Positions 12,077-20,734 of a stretch of 64,000 nucleotides of DNA are shown here, piece by piece. This DNA is from Blasia pusilla. Its lineage: Eukaryota > Marchantiophyta > Marchantiopsida > Blasiales. The stretch spans positions 33,294,001 to 33,358,000 of the forward strand of contig CM114271.1 in assembly GCA_050084515.1 (NCBI GenBank), read 5' to 3'. The first letter of the stretch is position 1. The number at the start of each line of letters is the position of its first letter. Under the pieces are notes generated by a model, which was given only the letters and a program-made list of their open reading frames with translations, had not been told where the DNA came from and did no database searches. The translations under genes and the position numbers were made by a program.

Positions 12077-13108
12077 TGTCGTGCGCCTACTCTCCTTGAA
12101 CGTTAATCTTGTTTGTTGCGGAAGCGCGCGTTGATGAGGTCACGCTCTCAACGCTGATCTGCATCCAAACACGCACTTTGGTTAGTCGGGTCTTGGATCA
12201 ATCAGCGGGATTACTTTCCGAGTTCTCATCTCGGACTCTCTCTTCAAGCTCAACCTTCCTAGTTTCGCGGTTTCCAACACGGGCAAGTCTCGAAAGACTT
12301 GGGACAGACTTTCTGGTCGGTTCAAGAACCTGAAACGGCGTTTCGCGCCTAGCGGTTCCAACTGTCCGATGAACATCCAATGAGTTCCTCACCAAGACTC
12401 GCACAAGTGAATCTCGGGTTGGAATCCAAGTGTGGCATACAAAGTCCACTCCCTTGGATCAGGTTTGGGTTTCGGGTTTCCGCGCCAAACTCCCGTTTCA
12501 TCCCGTGCCTCTGAAACGCCGTTTGGCGCCCAAAGTGGGGTTTCGTTTCCCGAGACATCTCAGAGAAGGTACTCCCCTTACTAGTACTTCTGGGGATCTC
12601 CGGGGGCCCCCTACATTTAGGGAAAGACACCCGGGCCCCTCCAATTGGCCCTCAACCCGATTGCTCTCTGAATCGTTTTCGGCCAATATCTCAGCCTGTA
12701 CTTATGCGTTTGCTGAGATCTTTGGTGCGTTGGAAGCGTCTCAAGATCAGCTTTCCAACGCGCCCTTAGTTGTCCCAAACGCATCTCGGAGCTCAACGTT
12801 ATGGTCCTAAACACAGTCAGATTCTCCCAAACGCTAGTCATGTTCCAAACTGGTTCTCACCTCTTTGGCAACCAACCTCCAAGACTCAACTCATCTCAAG
12901 TCTCGGCTCGCGTTTGGTCTAGGTTTCCTGGTCGCGACCACTAATGCATGAAACGCACAACTCTGTTTCGCGTTTCGTCTCTTAGACTTTTCCAAGAGAC
13001 TCTACCAAACGCCTCTCCAAAGCGCAAACCTCGCGGCGTGAGTTCCTTTGAGTTCTGATGTTTCGCTTGGCGCGTATTTGGTGTTGTTTGGTTATGAGGG
13101 TCGCGACA
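12077..13108 (-). repeat. G1 5' LTR
   Basis: A 1,032-bp LTR ending in TGTCGCGACC at 13108 in sense. The target duplication copy CAACA follows at 13109-13113. It retains bases that the 3' LTR lacks at CTG and homopolymer sites. Confidence 0.93.
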
Positions 13109-13200
13109 CAACAGGTCATCCTCAACCTACTGAGCGTGTCCTCCACTACTCCCGAAGGCGCTCTACTAGATCTCACCGATCTATCCTAAAAGACGTAACA
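13109..13200 (-). repeat. E3 3' LTR, proximal part
   Basis: In sense it starts TGTTACGTCTTTTAGG at 13200. It matches the start of the E3 5' LTR (19201 downwards) and of the E5 LTR (58524 upwards). The rest of this LTR is at 5245-5752. Confidence 0.85.
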
Positions 13201-13202
13201 AC

Positions 13203-13331
13203 TATCGTGCGCATACAAATCGCTACACAACATACATCGTTGTCACCAAACACACACACAAATACGCACAATCCCATACTAACTCATGGCATCCAAACAA
13301 CGAGACAAGAAGTACTAAAATATCTCCAATC
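13203..13331 (-). repeat. Extra copy of the E3 LTR 3' end
   Basis: This 129-bp segment repeats the last part of the E3 LTR (compare 5245-5373). It ends two bases before a fresh LTR start at 13200. It lies directly after the polypurine tract, where an LTR start would be expected. It is either a deleted first LTR followed by a second LTR, or an LTR-LTR junction. Confidence 0.75.
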
Positions 13332-13343
13332 GTCCCCCCTAGC
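13332..13343 (-). promoter_or_regulatory. E3 polypurine tract
   Basis: The minus strand reads AGCTAGGGGGGA, a short purine-rich run between the integrase 3' region and LTR sequence. Position and composition fit a plus-strand primer. Confidence 0.65.
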
Positions 13344-13517
13344 TGGTGGTTAAGTCCCTCTAACTCCAGATAGCCATCTATCCCTACCTACCATGACATA
13401 CATCTCTCAGACGCTAAGAGCAAGAAGGCCGGGTGCTCGTGTGGCCCCATTGTTAGTCGCCTTTTTGTCATCCATGTCATAGAAAAAGTCAAAATTGAAA
13501 CCTACCTAGTATCTCCT

Positions 13518-14768
13518 CTATGTACATCTGGGACACATCCATTGTCCCTGAGAAATCCTGGTGAGAGGTGGCGTCAAACATGTCATAGGCCAACCTCTCC
13601 AACATCCATCATAGACTAGCATCGTGGCCGCACCACGGGCAGAATCACACAATATACAACGCAAGCCTGCAGGAACTACTGCTAAGCTTGGATCTACTGT
13701 ACCATCAATGTTAGGAAGGTGACATGGCGTACAATTACGCACATGGTCCTTCCATACCATACCATCGCGTCCCTCAAACAAGAAAACACCGGATGGAAAA
13801 ATATCACGCACTCTCAGGATAGTGGGCCTTGCAATCACATCCAACGTCGTCGGTGCCGTCTGTTGCAAGTAGACATAATCTCCCTGATGAAACCTCCGAA
13901 TAGTTGGTCGATAACCACCACCCCGAATAGTCGCATACCTCAACGTATCCCGATGCTGCACAATCGCCAAGTTCTCGAATACCATGGGCATCACTCTCCG
14001 AAACAACTCAGCCCTCTAAGAACATGCTCGCATCCATACATCTGGGTCATCAAGGTCCAGCACCTCACCAGCATCTCGATGAATGGCCATAGGTAAATCT
14101 GGCTATGGGCCATAAAGTAGCAAGTACGGTGAAAAAGACGCTAAGGATGCCTGCCTGCTGAATCTGTATCCCATTGCCAACCAAGGCAACAAGAGGTCCC
14201 AATCTCCTAGGTGACCTCTCTGCAAGCCATACTTGCGTAAACCCCTCTTCACCGTCTACACAACTCTCTCCGCTAATCCATCCACCTCATGATGATCTCG
14301 CGAAGTCGTGCGATGGTCGATCAGCGCCTGATCACACAAGGCCTGGAACTCACCGTGAAACTTAGTACCCTGGTCTGTCAACACCTCAGTCGGTGCGCCA
14401 TAATGACTCAGCACTATGTCAAGGAAGGCATAAGCTACTCCCTCACTCACTTTGTCAGGCAATGCAACCAACTCAATCCACTTCGAGATCTGCTCGACCA
14501 TCACCAACACATAACGACTGTGACACTCCGTCAAAGGCAAAGGTCCTGCAAAATCCAAACTCGATCTATACCCTAAGCCCATGATCGATAATGGATGCAA
14601 CTGTGGAGTCGGAGCATTGAACCATGCTTGGACCCGATCACACACCATGCACTTGGCAACAAACTGCTGAACGTTAGTCTGCATGCCTCGCCACCAATAC
14701 TGAATCTGGAGCAAGCTGTTCGTCCGCTTCATCCCAAAGTGACCCAACTCCTCGTGGGCATGCTGCAC
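13518..14768 (-). pseudogene. pol (INT): E3 integrase with C-terminal PHD-like finger
   Basis: The N-terminal HHCC zinc module (HEELGHFG, then CMVC) is followed by the catalytic core in 14768-14256: SLDFAGPL with Asp, VLTDQGTKF with Asp, and DGLAERVV with Glu. Frame breaks follow, then a C-terminal frame at 14006-13518 with a GDYVYLQQ segment typical of the integrase tail. The last about 45 residues (13524-13658) have PHD spacing: C-x2-C, x11, (C)-x2-C, x4, (H)-x2-C, x14, C-x2-C, with ATML, DGC, GW, TCL.PPL and W.CP.C. Two zinc ligands are mutated here (Tyr for the third Cys, Pro for His). G1 and E1 have a chromodomain at this place instead. Confidence 0.85.
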
Positions 14769-14780
14769 TAGTCGTGCTCT

Positions 14781-15364
14781 TTATGAAGGGTGCGACACTA
14801 CGCGTACTCTGCCATCCTCCCAAATCCTCAAAACATGTGTCCCCTCCCAACGGAACCGTCTGGCCCGTTGTAGGATCCGATCCTGCTCTCTAGCACCCAC
14901 GGTGCTCGCAACGCTGCCAGTCAGAAGGTACTCCAAGACTACTTCATCATCATGAATATCTCGGCCATCTGTCGTCTCCTCACTGGCCTCACCCTCCAAG
15001 GACTCTCCACTAGACCTCACCATCAAAGTCTCCACACTCTGGCTCTCCATAGCCAACATGTCTAAATAGGCTGACGCGTACCATCCTGGCATTAACTCCT
15101 CATCACTCTCTCCATGCCATCGAGTTCCAGTCGCATCTTGTTGACTCGGGCATGGGTTAAAACTCAACCCATCTGCATCCTGGTTGAGCGTCCCAGGTCT
15201 ATGTACCACCTGAAAATCATACTCCTACAACAACAGAGCCCATCTCGCAAGCGTCCCTTTAAGCTTGTCGGACTCCATCAATCACTTCTGTGGTTTCCGA
15301 ATAAGTAACCCTTGAAATGTGCGACAGCCCAGACTACAGCCAAGCACTCACCCTCATATGAGCT
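14781..15364 (-). pseudogene. pol (RH): E3 RNase H C-terminal part and linker
   Basis: This continues from the RT frame. After the HTDWSMLGLGAVL motif (in the RT feature), the region reads toward VHRPGTLNQDADGLS at 15209, the tail motif that usually precedes the integrase zinc module in plant gypsy pol. The following linker is acidic (GESDEEL, EGEASEETTD). Stops and one shift interrupt it. Confidence 0.75.
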
Positions 15365-16564
15365 CTACTTTGCCTCTGCAGTGTTGTTCGAGTGGCTAGC
15401 ATAAGCCACCACAAACTCTCTACCCTCATCATCATGGTGGATGAGCACCGCTCCAAGCCCCAACATGCTCCAATCTGTGTGCAACTGGAAAGGACGCCCC
15501 CTGATCAGTCTCCTCAAGATGAGCGTGGACGTCAACCTGTCCTTGAGCAACTGAAATGCTCGCTCCTGCTCATCCCCCCAATGCCACTTGTGATCCACTT
15601 TGTTTAGCAAGGTCAGCGGCTTCGCAATCAAACTAAATCCCTTGACGTACCGCCGATAGAAGTTTTCCAATCCCATGAATGCGCGAACACGGCTCACATT
15701 TATAGGACGTGGAATGCGTGAGATGGCCTCTACCTTTGTCTGTTGAACACCAAGGCCCCCTGGGTATATCGTATGACCCAAGTACTCAATCTGATCGTAG
15801 AAGAACTTGCACTTGCCTAGATGTAGCTTCAGCCCATGTAATTGCAATCGTCGAAACACCTCCTCAAGATGTCGCTCATGCTCCTCAACCGTGGCCCTAA
15901 AGACTACGATGTCATCAATATAATACCTAGCAAAATCCAGACCAGCCAAGATCCTATCCATGAGCCTCTGAAACTCAGCCGAGGCGTTCTTTAACCCAAA
16001 TGGTAAGAATCGCCACTGGTACAAACAATCCTTCCCATGAGGATCGATGCCCCAAAATGCCATCTTCTGCCTGTCCTCCAATCTGATAGGCAGCTGATGG
16101 TATCCGGCTTGCAAATGCAATCAACTGAAAACCTTTGCATAACCAATCGCATCAAAGATCTCCTCAGGGGTGGGCATGGCATACCTATCGGACTTCGTTT
16201 GCCGATTGATAGGTCGGTAATCCCCACACATCCGCCTATCCGTCTAGTTGCCATGCACATCCTTCTTGGCGAGCATGACAATGGCAGATGCATACTCCCC
16301 ATGCGACATCTCCACTAGTCCTGCTCCAACCAAGTCCTGGCTCCTACTCTGAATCAGAGCCCTCCCCATATCACTGTACCTGTAGGCTCGTCGGAAGATC
16401 TGCGTATCACTCGAAAACTCAATGCGGATCCCCGGTCCCTTCAGCGTATCCAAATCCTCCATGCTAAATGCAAAGCAGCTCCTATAACTCTTGAGGAAGT
16501 GATGTATTCGGCGCCGCTCTCCTCCTCTCAACTTAGGGCCCATATCTGGCTCCCAAGTCTCCAT
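15365..16564 (-). pseudogene. pol (RT): E3 reverse transcriptase and RNase H N-terminus
   Basis: A long RT region. The frame 16564-16244 carries the N-terminal fingers (FRRAYRYSDMGRALI, GEYASAIVMLAKKD). After a TAG, the fingers continue as DYRPINRQT. Frame 16120-15365 (251 codons) carries LQAGYHQLPI, WRFLPFGLKNASAEFQRLMD, the catalytic YIDDIVVF, YLGHTI, and the RNase H start FQLHTDW...GLGAVL. It belongs to a gypsy lineage clearly different from E1 and G1. Only a few stops interrupt it, so it is younger-looking than E5. Confidence 0.9.
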
Positions 16565-16807
16565 CGTGACTACGGTAGGACTCGCCGGCGCGGATATCGG
16601 TGGTTGCTATGGTGCAACCCCGTCTCGAACAACAACACTCGACCACTCTCTTGCACCCAACTGCAAACTCTGATCTCCTCCACATACAGTGCTCAGAACC
16701 ATGCTCAATGTTGTGGCTATCATCTCCTGGCATACCTGCAAAACATCCCAAGAAGTCCAAGGGTGTCTCTCTCAATCTCCCCTGGTGTGTCAATCTCCTC
16801 ATGTCTC
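16565..16807 (-). other. E3 linker between methyltransferase and RT, downstream part
   Basis: An open but unrecognised stretch joins the methyltransferase C terminus (after removal of the solo LTR) to the RT. It shows no domain that I can name. It encodes a Pro/Thr- and Arg-rich spacer with stops. Confidence 0.6.
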
Positions 16808-17811
16808 TGTCGCGACCCTCATGACCAAACAAGTGCCAAGCGGAACATCGGAACATTAGCGGGCTCACGCTAAGATGGTTTGCGCGTTGGAGTTGTCTCA
16901 AAGAGAAGACAAGAGACGAGACGCGAGCGAGAAGTCGCGTTTCAGATGTGATGGTCGCAACTCAAAAACCTGGACCAAATGCGGAATGAGACTTGAAAGA
17001 AGTCGAGTCTAGGAAGTGGGTTGCCAAAGGAAAGATCCGGATTTGGAACGCCACTTGCGTTTGAGAGTTTCCGACTGTATTTATGGCCATAACTTTTAGC
17101 GCCAAGATGCGTTTGGAGAAAATAAGAGTGCGTTGGAAAGCTTATGAAGAGCCGGTTCAAACACATGAAAGATCGCTGCAAACGCATAAGCAGCAGCCGA
17201 GATACGACCCGAAAACGACTGTGAGTGGAGTCGGGTTGAGGGCCACAATGAAGGGCCCGAACCTCTTTTCCCAAAGGGCAGGGGTTATTGGAGAACCCCA
17301 GAAGTACTAGTAAGGGGGAAGGTCTCCGAGAGTGCTTGGAACCCAAACCCCACTTTGGGCGCCGCGGGCGCTCAAGGGCATGGAACGGAACGCGAGTTTG
17401 GGCGTTGGGTTGGAAAACCTGCACCAAGTCCATTGAGGCGATTTTAGACATCCCTCTTGGATTTCACGCCGCGACTCAATTACTTGGGTCTCGGTTCGGA
17501 ACTCACACAAGGACCGTTGAATAGTTGGGATCGCTAGGCGTGCAAGTCTTGCATTTTTGAGATCCCTGGACTAACCAGGAAGTCTGTTCCAAGTCTTGAA
17601 GGACTTGCCATGTGTTGGGAGCTAGGAACTAAGGAAGGTTGAGCTTGATGAGACGCCGAGTTTGGGACTCGGTGGGTTGGAACGCCGGTTGGCCAAACCC
17701 GACTAACGAGAGTGCGTGTTTGGGTGCAGATCGGCGAGGAGTTCGTGACCTACTAAACGCACGCTTCCGCAACACTAAAGATTGACGTTCAAGGAGAGTA
17801 GGGGCGCGACA
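16808..17811 (-). mobile_element. Solo LTR of the E1/G1 chromovirus family
   Basis: A single 1,004-bp LTR with intact ends. The window strand begins TGTCGCGACCC at 16808 and ends GGGGCGCGACA at 17811. Perfect 5-bp target duplications GTCTC lie at 16803-16807 and 17812-17816. It is in + sense (same as E1), opposite to the surrounding E3 coding strand. No internal sequence remains, so it arose by LTR-LTR recombination after insertion into E3 pol. Confidence 0.95.
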
Positions 17812-17899
17812 GTCTCGCCCCCAGCCACTGCCTCCACCGTCTTGGTAGGCATGGGGCTCACCAACGCAACTACTGTGATCTGTCGCGATCTCATCCAAC

Positions 17900-18705
17900 G
17901 CTGCTCAGCCACTCCCAAGCTGAAGATCCATGTCAAGCAGTTCAGGTCCATCGCCTGACCTAAGACATGGCGTCATGATGCCTCTGATACTGACGGTACT
18001 GCCGTCACTCATGTGGGAAATCCCATCGCCCACTCTCTCTTGTCGGTGTTGGGCTCCACCAACCTCTGAAGACCGGCCTCCTTGAATGCATATGAAGCAG
18101 GAAAACTCACAAACGTGGGAAAGGCTGCCCGCGGCTTGCCTACCCTGTTGACCACAGTCAACGGAAGTCGATCATCGTGCCTCACTGCCTGTGAGCGACG
18201 ACCTAGATCCACAATGGAATCCACTAACAAATGGGAGGGGCGCTCCACTCTCGCATATGCCCTCCGTAACACCGCATGGGGCACCAAGTTGGTCCATCAT
18301 AGACGCGGGCGATGGGCTCTAGAACCTACACTCGCCGCATCCAAGAACAATACTGGACCGATCCAGGCACGCTCTAGATGAGCACTCGTCACCACCCGTG
18401 ACCTGGAGTTTCCTAAGATTGGCACATTCTCCAGAATGTAGGCTGGAGAACGAGACTGGTGCTCCTGCAACTGCCGTAAGACCCTCAACATCTCCCAAAA
18501 CAACTTGGACCGAGTGTCAGCCAACCCGCTGCCTCGTCCAGCACTCGATTTGCCTTGACATGGCCAACCGGAAATCACCAAATCAATGGTGCCTAACCGG
18601 TCTAAGTCATGCGCCCCCAACAACGAAATATCCCTCGGTAAGGAACTCTGGTACCCTTGTACCGCGCATGCAGACAATAAGTCAGGAAAACATAGGCGTA
18701 ACTGC
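17900..18705 (-). pseudogene. E3 cytosine-5 DNA methyltransferase (DNMT3/DRM-like), N-truncated
   Basis: The minus-strand frame from 18710 carries motif IV (IDLVISGWPCQG, catalytic Cys codon at 18558-18560), a DTRSKLFWEMLRVLR helix, motif VI (YILENVP) and a motif VIII-like segment (DAASVGSRAHRPRL followed by WTNL). It then has KREWAMGFPT and EAS.RHVLGQAMDLN, which align with the C-terminal pattern of DNMT3-type enzymes (ER-x-FGFP, then R-x-LLG-x-S). The enzyme would methylate cytosine at C5 using S-adenosylmethionine. Motif I to III coding is missing because the 5' LTR is fused directly upstream. TGA stops interrupt the frame at 18294-18296, after MGFPT, and before RHVLGQ. The PCQ motif order (IV, VI, VIII, then the C-terminal motifs) rules out a simple Rossmann look-alike. 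Confidence 0.9.
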
Positions 18706-19201
18706 ACCATCTCACACCATAGCTCTCAAAGGTGTGCACTCTCTCTCATGTCAAACCAAACCCACTCTCCTAATGAGAGGCTTGGGTTACACTCACAAGG
18801 CAAGGGACCATAGCTCCGCCGCCTCATGCCAAGAGGTTCAATAAAGAGAGAATGAGCTCTCAAGCTCTCTCTCTTTCTCTCCTTGAGGTATACCCCTCCC
18901 CTCACCCAAGCTCTCTCCATGGTAACCTATTCTCCCAAGTCACCTCCTTGGCTTTTGACCTGATGTAGGAGGTCAAGGGCCACTTACTAAAAATAGAAAG
19001 GTGATCATATATTCAAAATGGTACTTACCTAAAATAGTAAGTTGCTCAATATGGCTCCAAATGAACCGAAACGAAGGGGAAACCGGCTCTCTCAGGTTTC
19101 CCAGAGCCTCAGCAGGTAATCCTCGACCTACTGAGTGTGTCCTCCACTACTCATGAAGGCGCTCTACTAGATCTCACCGATCTATCCTAAAAGACGTGAC
19201 A
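18705..19201 (-). repeat. E3 5' LTR (3' end deleted)
   Basis: In sense it starts TGTCACGTC at 19201 and matches 5400-5747 plus 13109-13200. It ends abruptly near 18705 at GAGATGGTG, where it is fused to methyltransferase coding sequence (CAGTTACGCC, also present at 63718 in E5). The last about 100 bp of LTR, PBS, leader, gag and protease are gone. Confidence 0.87.
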
Positions 19202-19840
19202 GAAAGGAGTGGAACTCAACGGAAAGCCAAGAGGGTCAACATTCTCAAAGTCACCAAACGCCAAAGTGATTTACTACAATTGTGGCGAACCCGGGCATAT
19301 GGCTAAGGAATGTGTGAGGCCCAAGGTTAGTAAACCAAGTATGATTGCGTTTCCTACTAAGCACTTATCGGCGGGAGATCTAGATACATCTCTCCAAGTC
19401 ACCAAGAGAACGCCCAATTTGTTTTACCTAGGATCCAAGATCGCTGATTGCAATGTGATGTTGCTTGTCGATATAGGTGTTTCGCACTCATTCTTGAGCC
19501 CAAGAATCTTGAAGGCATTGGGATTGCCGTGGGATGCAGAGTATTTGAGTTGAAGGAGAATTTCAAAGTTTGCGACATGGACAGAATCAATGGAGTCTTG
19601 GGGAACACGTTCTTGGATGCGTATGAGGTGGAACTGAGGCAAAGACCCTTGAGGTTGAGCATCTTGGTTAATGGCAAATGGACGGACGTTAGATTGGTTC
19701 GTGAGGTTCCTAGAAAGACGGAGTTGGTGAACGCCGTCACGAGGACGAGTTTGACCGAGTTAGAGGAAGGATTCCTTTGGTTGATGAGACAAGTAGACGA
19801 TGATAGAAGCGCAAGATGCAGAGATCAGAACTCAGCTTGA
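19202..19840 (+). pseudogene. gag-pol (PR): E1 gag zinc knuckle and protease
   Basis: E1 resumes directly after E3. The first frame has a zinc knuckle reading YYNCGEPGHMAKEC (the first Cys is replaced by Tyr) and then a protease with LLVDIGVSHSFL (a diverged Asp-Thr-Gly, here Asp-Ile-Gly). The second frame, 19448-19840, carries FELKENFKV and VLGNTFLDAYEVELR. Frames overlap because of a small deletion near 19520. The G1 copy at 10452-10960 has the same order. Confidence 0.85.
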
Positions 19841-20734
19841 AGGGGAATCCGTGAAACACTCAAGAGAGTTGTGAAAGGATTTGGATATGTATTGACTAAG
19901 GAGCTTCCGATTGAGTTGCCACCACATAGGGCAATTGATCATAAGATAGAGGTGATTCCCGGATCTCAACCACCTTCAAAGGCGCCATATAGGTTGAATC
20001 AAGAAGAATTTGTAGAGTTGAAGAAAAATTTGGGTAAAACTCCTAGAGAGGGGTTACATCCGAACTAGCAAGTCACCTTATGGAGTGTCCGTCCTATTTG
20101 TGAAGAAGAAGGATGGAAAGTTGAGACTCTATGTTGATTGCCCGGCACTGAATAAAGTGACGATAAGGAATAACTATCCTCTTCCGGGGATGGATGACCT
20201 CTTTGATCGATTCTCAGGTGCTACGTATTTCAGCCGCACTGAGCTAAAATCAGGATATTATCAGATTCGGATTGCCCAAGCGGATGTAGAGAAGACTGCG
20301 TGTAGGACAAAATACGATTTGTTCAAGTTTGTGGTAATGCCTTTCGGTCTTTGTAATGCGCCTCCGACGTTTACCACTTTGATGAACTCCATCTTTCATA
20401 AGGAGACGGATGAGTTTGTGATCATCTACATAGATGACACTCATCTATTCGAAAACACTAGAGGAGGATGCTCGACATATGAAGACGGTGTTTGAGAAAC
20501 TCAGGGCGAACAAGTTGTATGCGAATGCGGACAAGAGTGAGTTCGGTTTGACAAAGATCAAGTTCTTGGGACATATGGTTAGTGCAGATGGAGTGAGTCT
20601 AGACATGGAGAAGGTAAGCGTGATTTCCGAATGGGAACCGCCTTCCATCGTGAAGGGGATGAGGAGGTTCATCGGAGCGGTCAAGTTTTACCGGACACAT
20701 GTGAAGAACTTTTCGGGAATAGTGAAACCTCTCA
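19841..20734 (+). pseudogene. pol (RT): E1 reverse transcriptase, cut at the inversion breakpoint
   Basis: RT motifs in order: [61 protein letters not shown], the catalytic IIYIDDTH, FLGHMVSADG, and FYRTHVKNFSGIVKPL. One or two shifts break the frame near 20065 and 20450. Coding homology stops at 20734 just after GIVKPL. The next residues of the family (WTAKF) are found at the other side of the inversion, at 26887 on the minus strand. Confidence 0.9.

Larger units (their letters stand above)
5753..13108 (-). mobile_element. Full-length chromovirus G1
   Basis: A 7.36-kb Ty3/gypsy element on the minus strand: 5' LTR 12077-13108, PBS, gag, protease, RT, RNase H, integrase with chromodomain, polypurine tract, 3' LTR 5753-6769. 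Flanks are CAGCA (5748-5752) and CAACA (13109-13113), a 5-bp target duplication with one mismatch. It sits inside the E3 3' LTR. Substitutions between its two LTRs are very few, which suggests recent insertion. The reading frames are nevertheless broken at many places by one- or two-base losses, which may be assembly errors (see findings). Confidence 0.93.
5245..19201 (-). mobile_element. Gypsy element E3 encoding a DNA methyltransferase (with nested insertions)
   Basis: A minus-strand Ty3/gypsy element inserted into E1 gag. Outer ends are TG...CA (sense TGTCAC at 19201, ...GCGCACGACA ending at 5245). Flanking bases are CAAAA on the left and GAAAG on the right, which may be a diverged duplication. 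Removing G1 (5753-13108) and the solo LTR (16808-17811) leaves about 5.6 kb: 5' LTR, truncated cytosine methyltransferase, RT, RNase H, integrase with PHD-like tail, polypurine tract and 3' LTR. Leader, gag, protease and the first methyltransferase motifs are deleted. Its relative E5 (58524 to the window end) supplies the missing 5' half. Confidence 0.88.

Noticed and set aside
17900-18705. Host methyltransferase gene fragment captured only once
   Set aside because: E5 has the same domain in frame with the protease in an independent insertion, so it belongs to the element.
5240-19206. CAAAA/GAAAG as a clean target-site duplication of E3
   Set aside because: Two of five bases differ, and the A-rich context makes a chance match likely. 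E3 insertion is supported by gag continuity, not by this.
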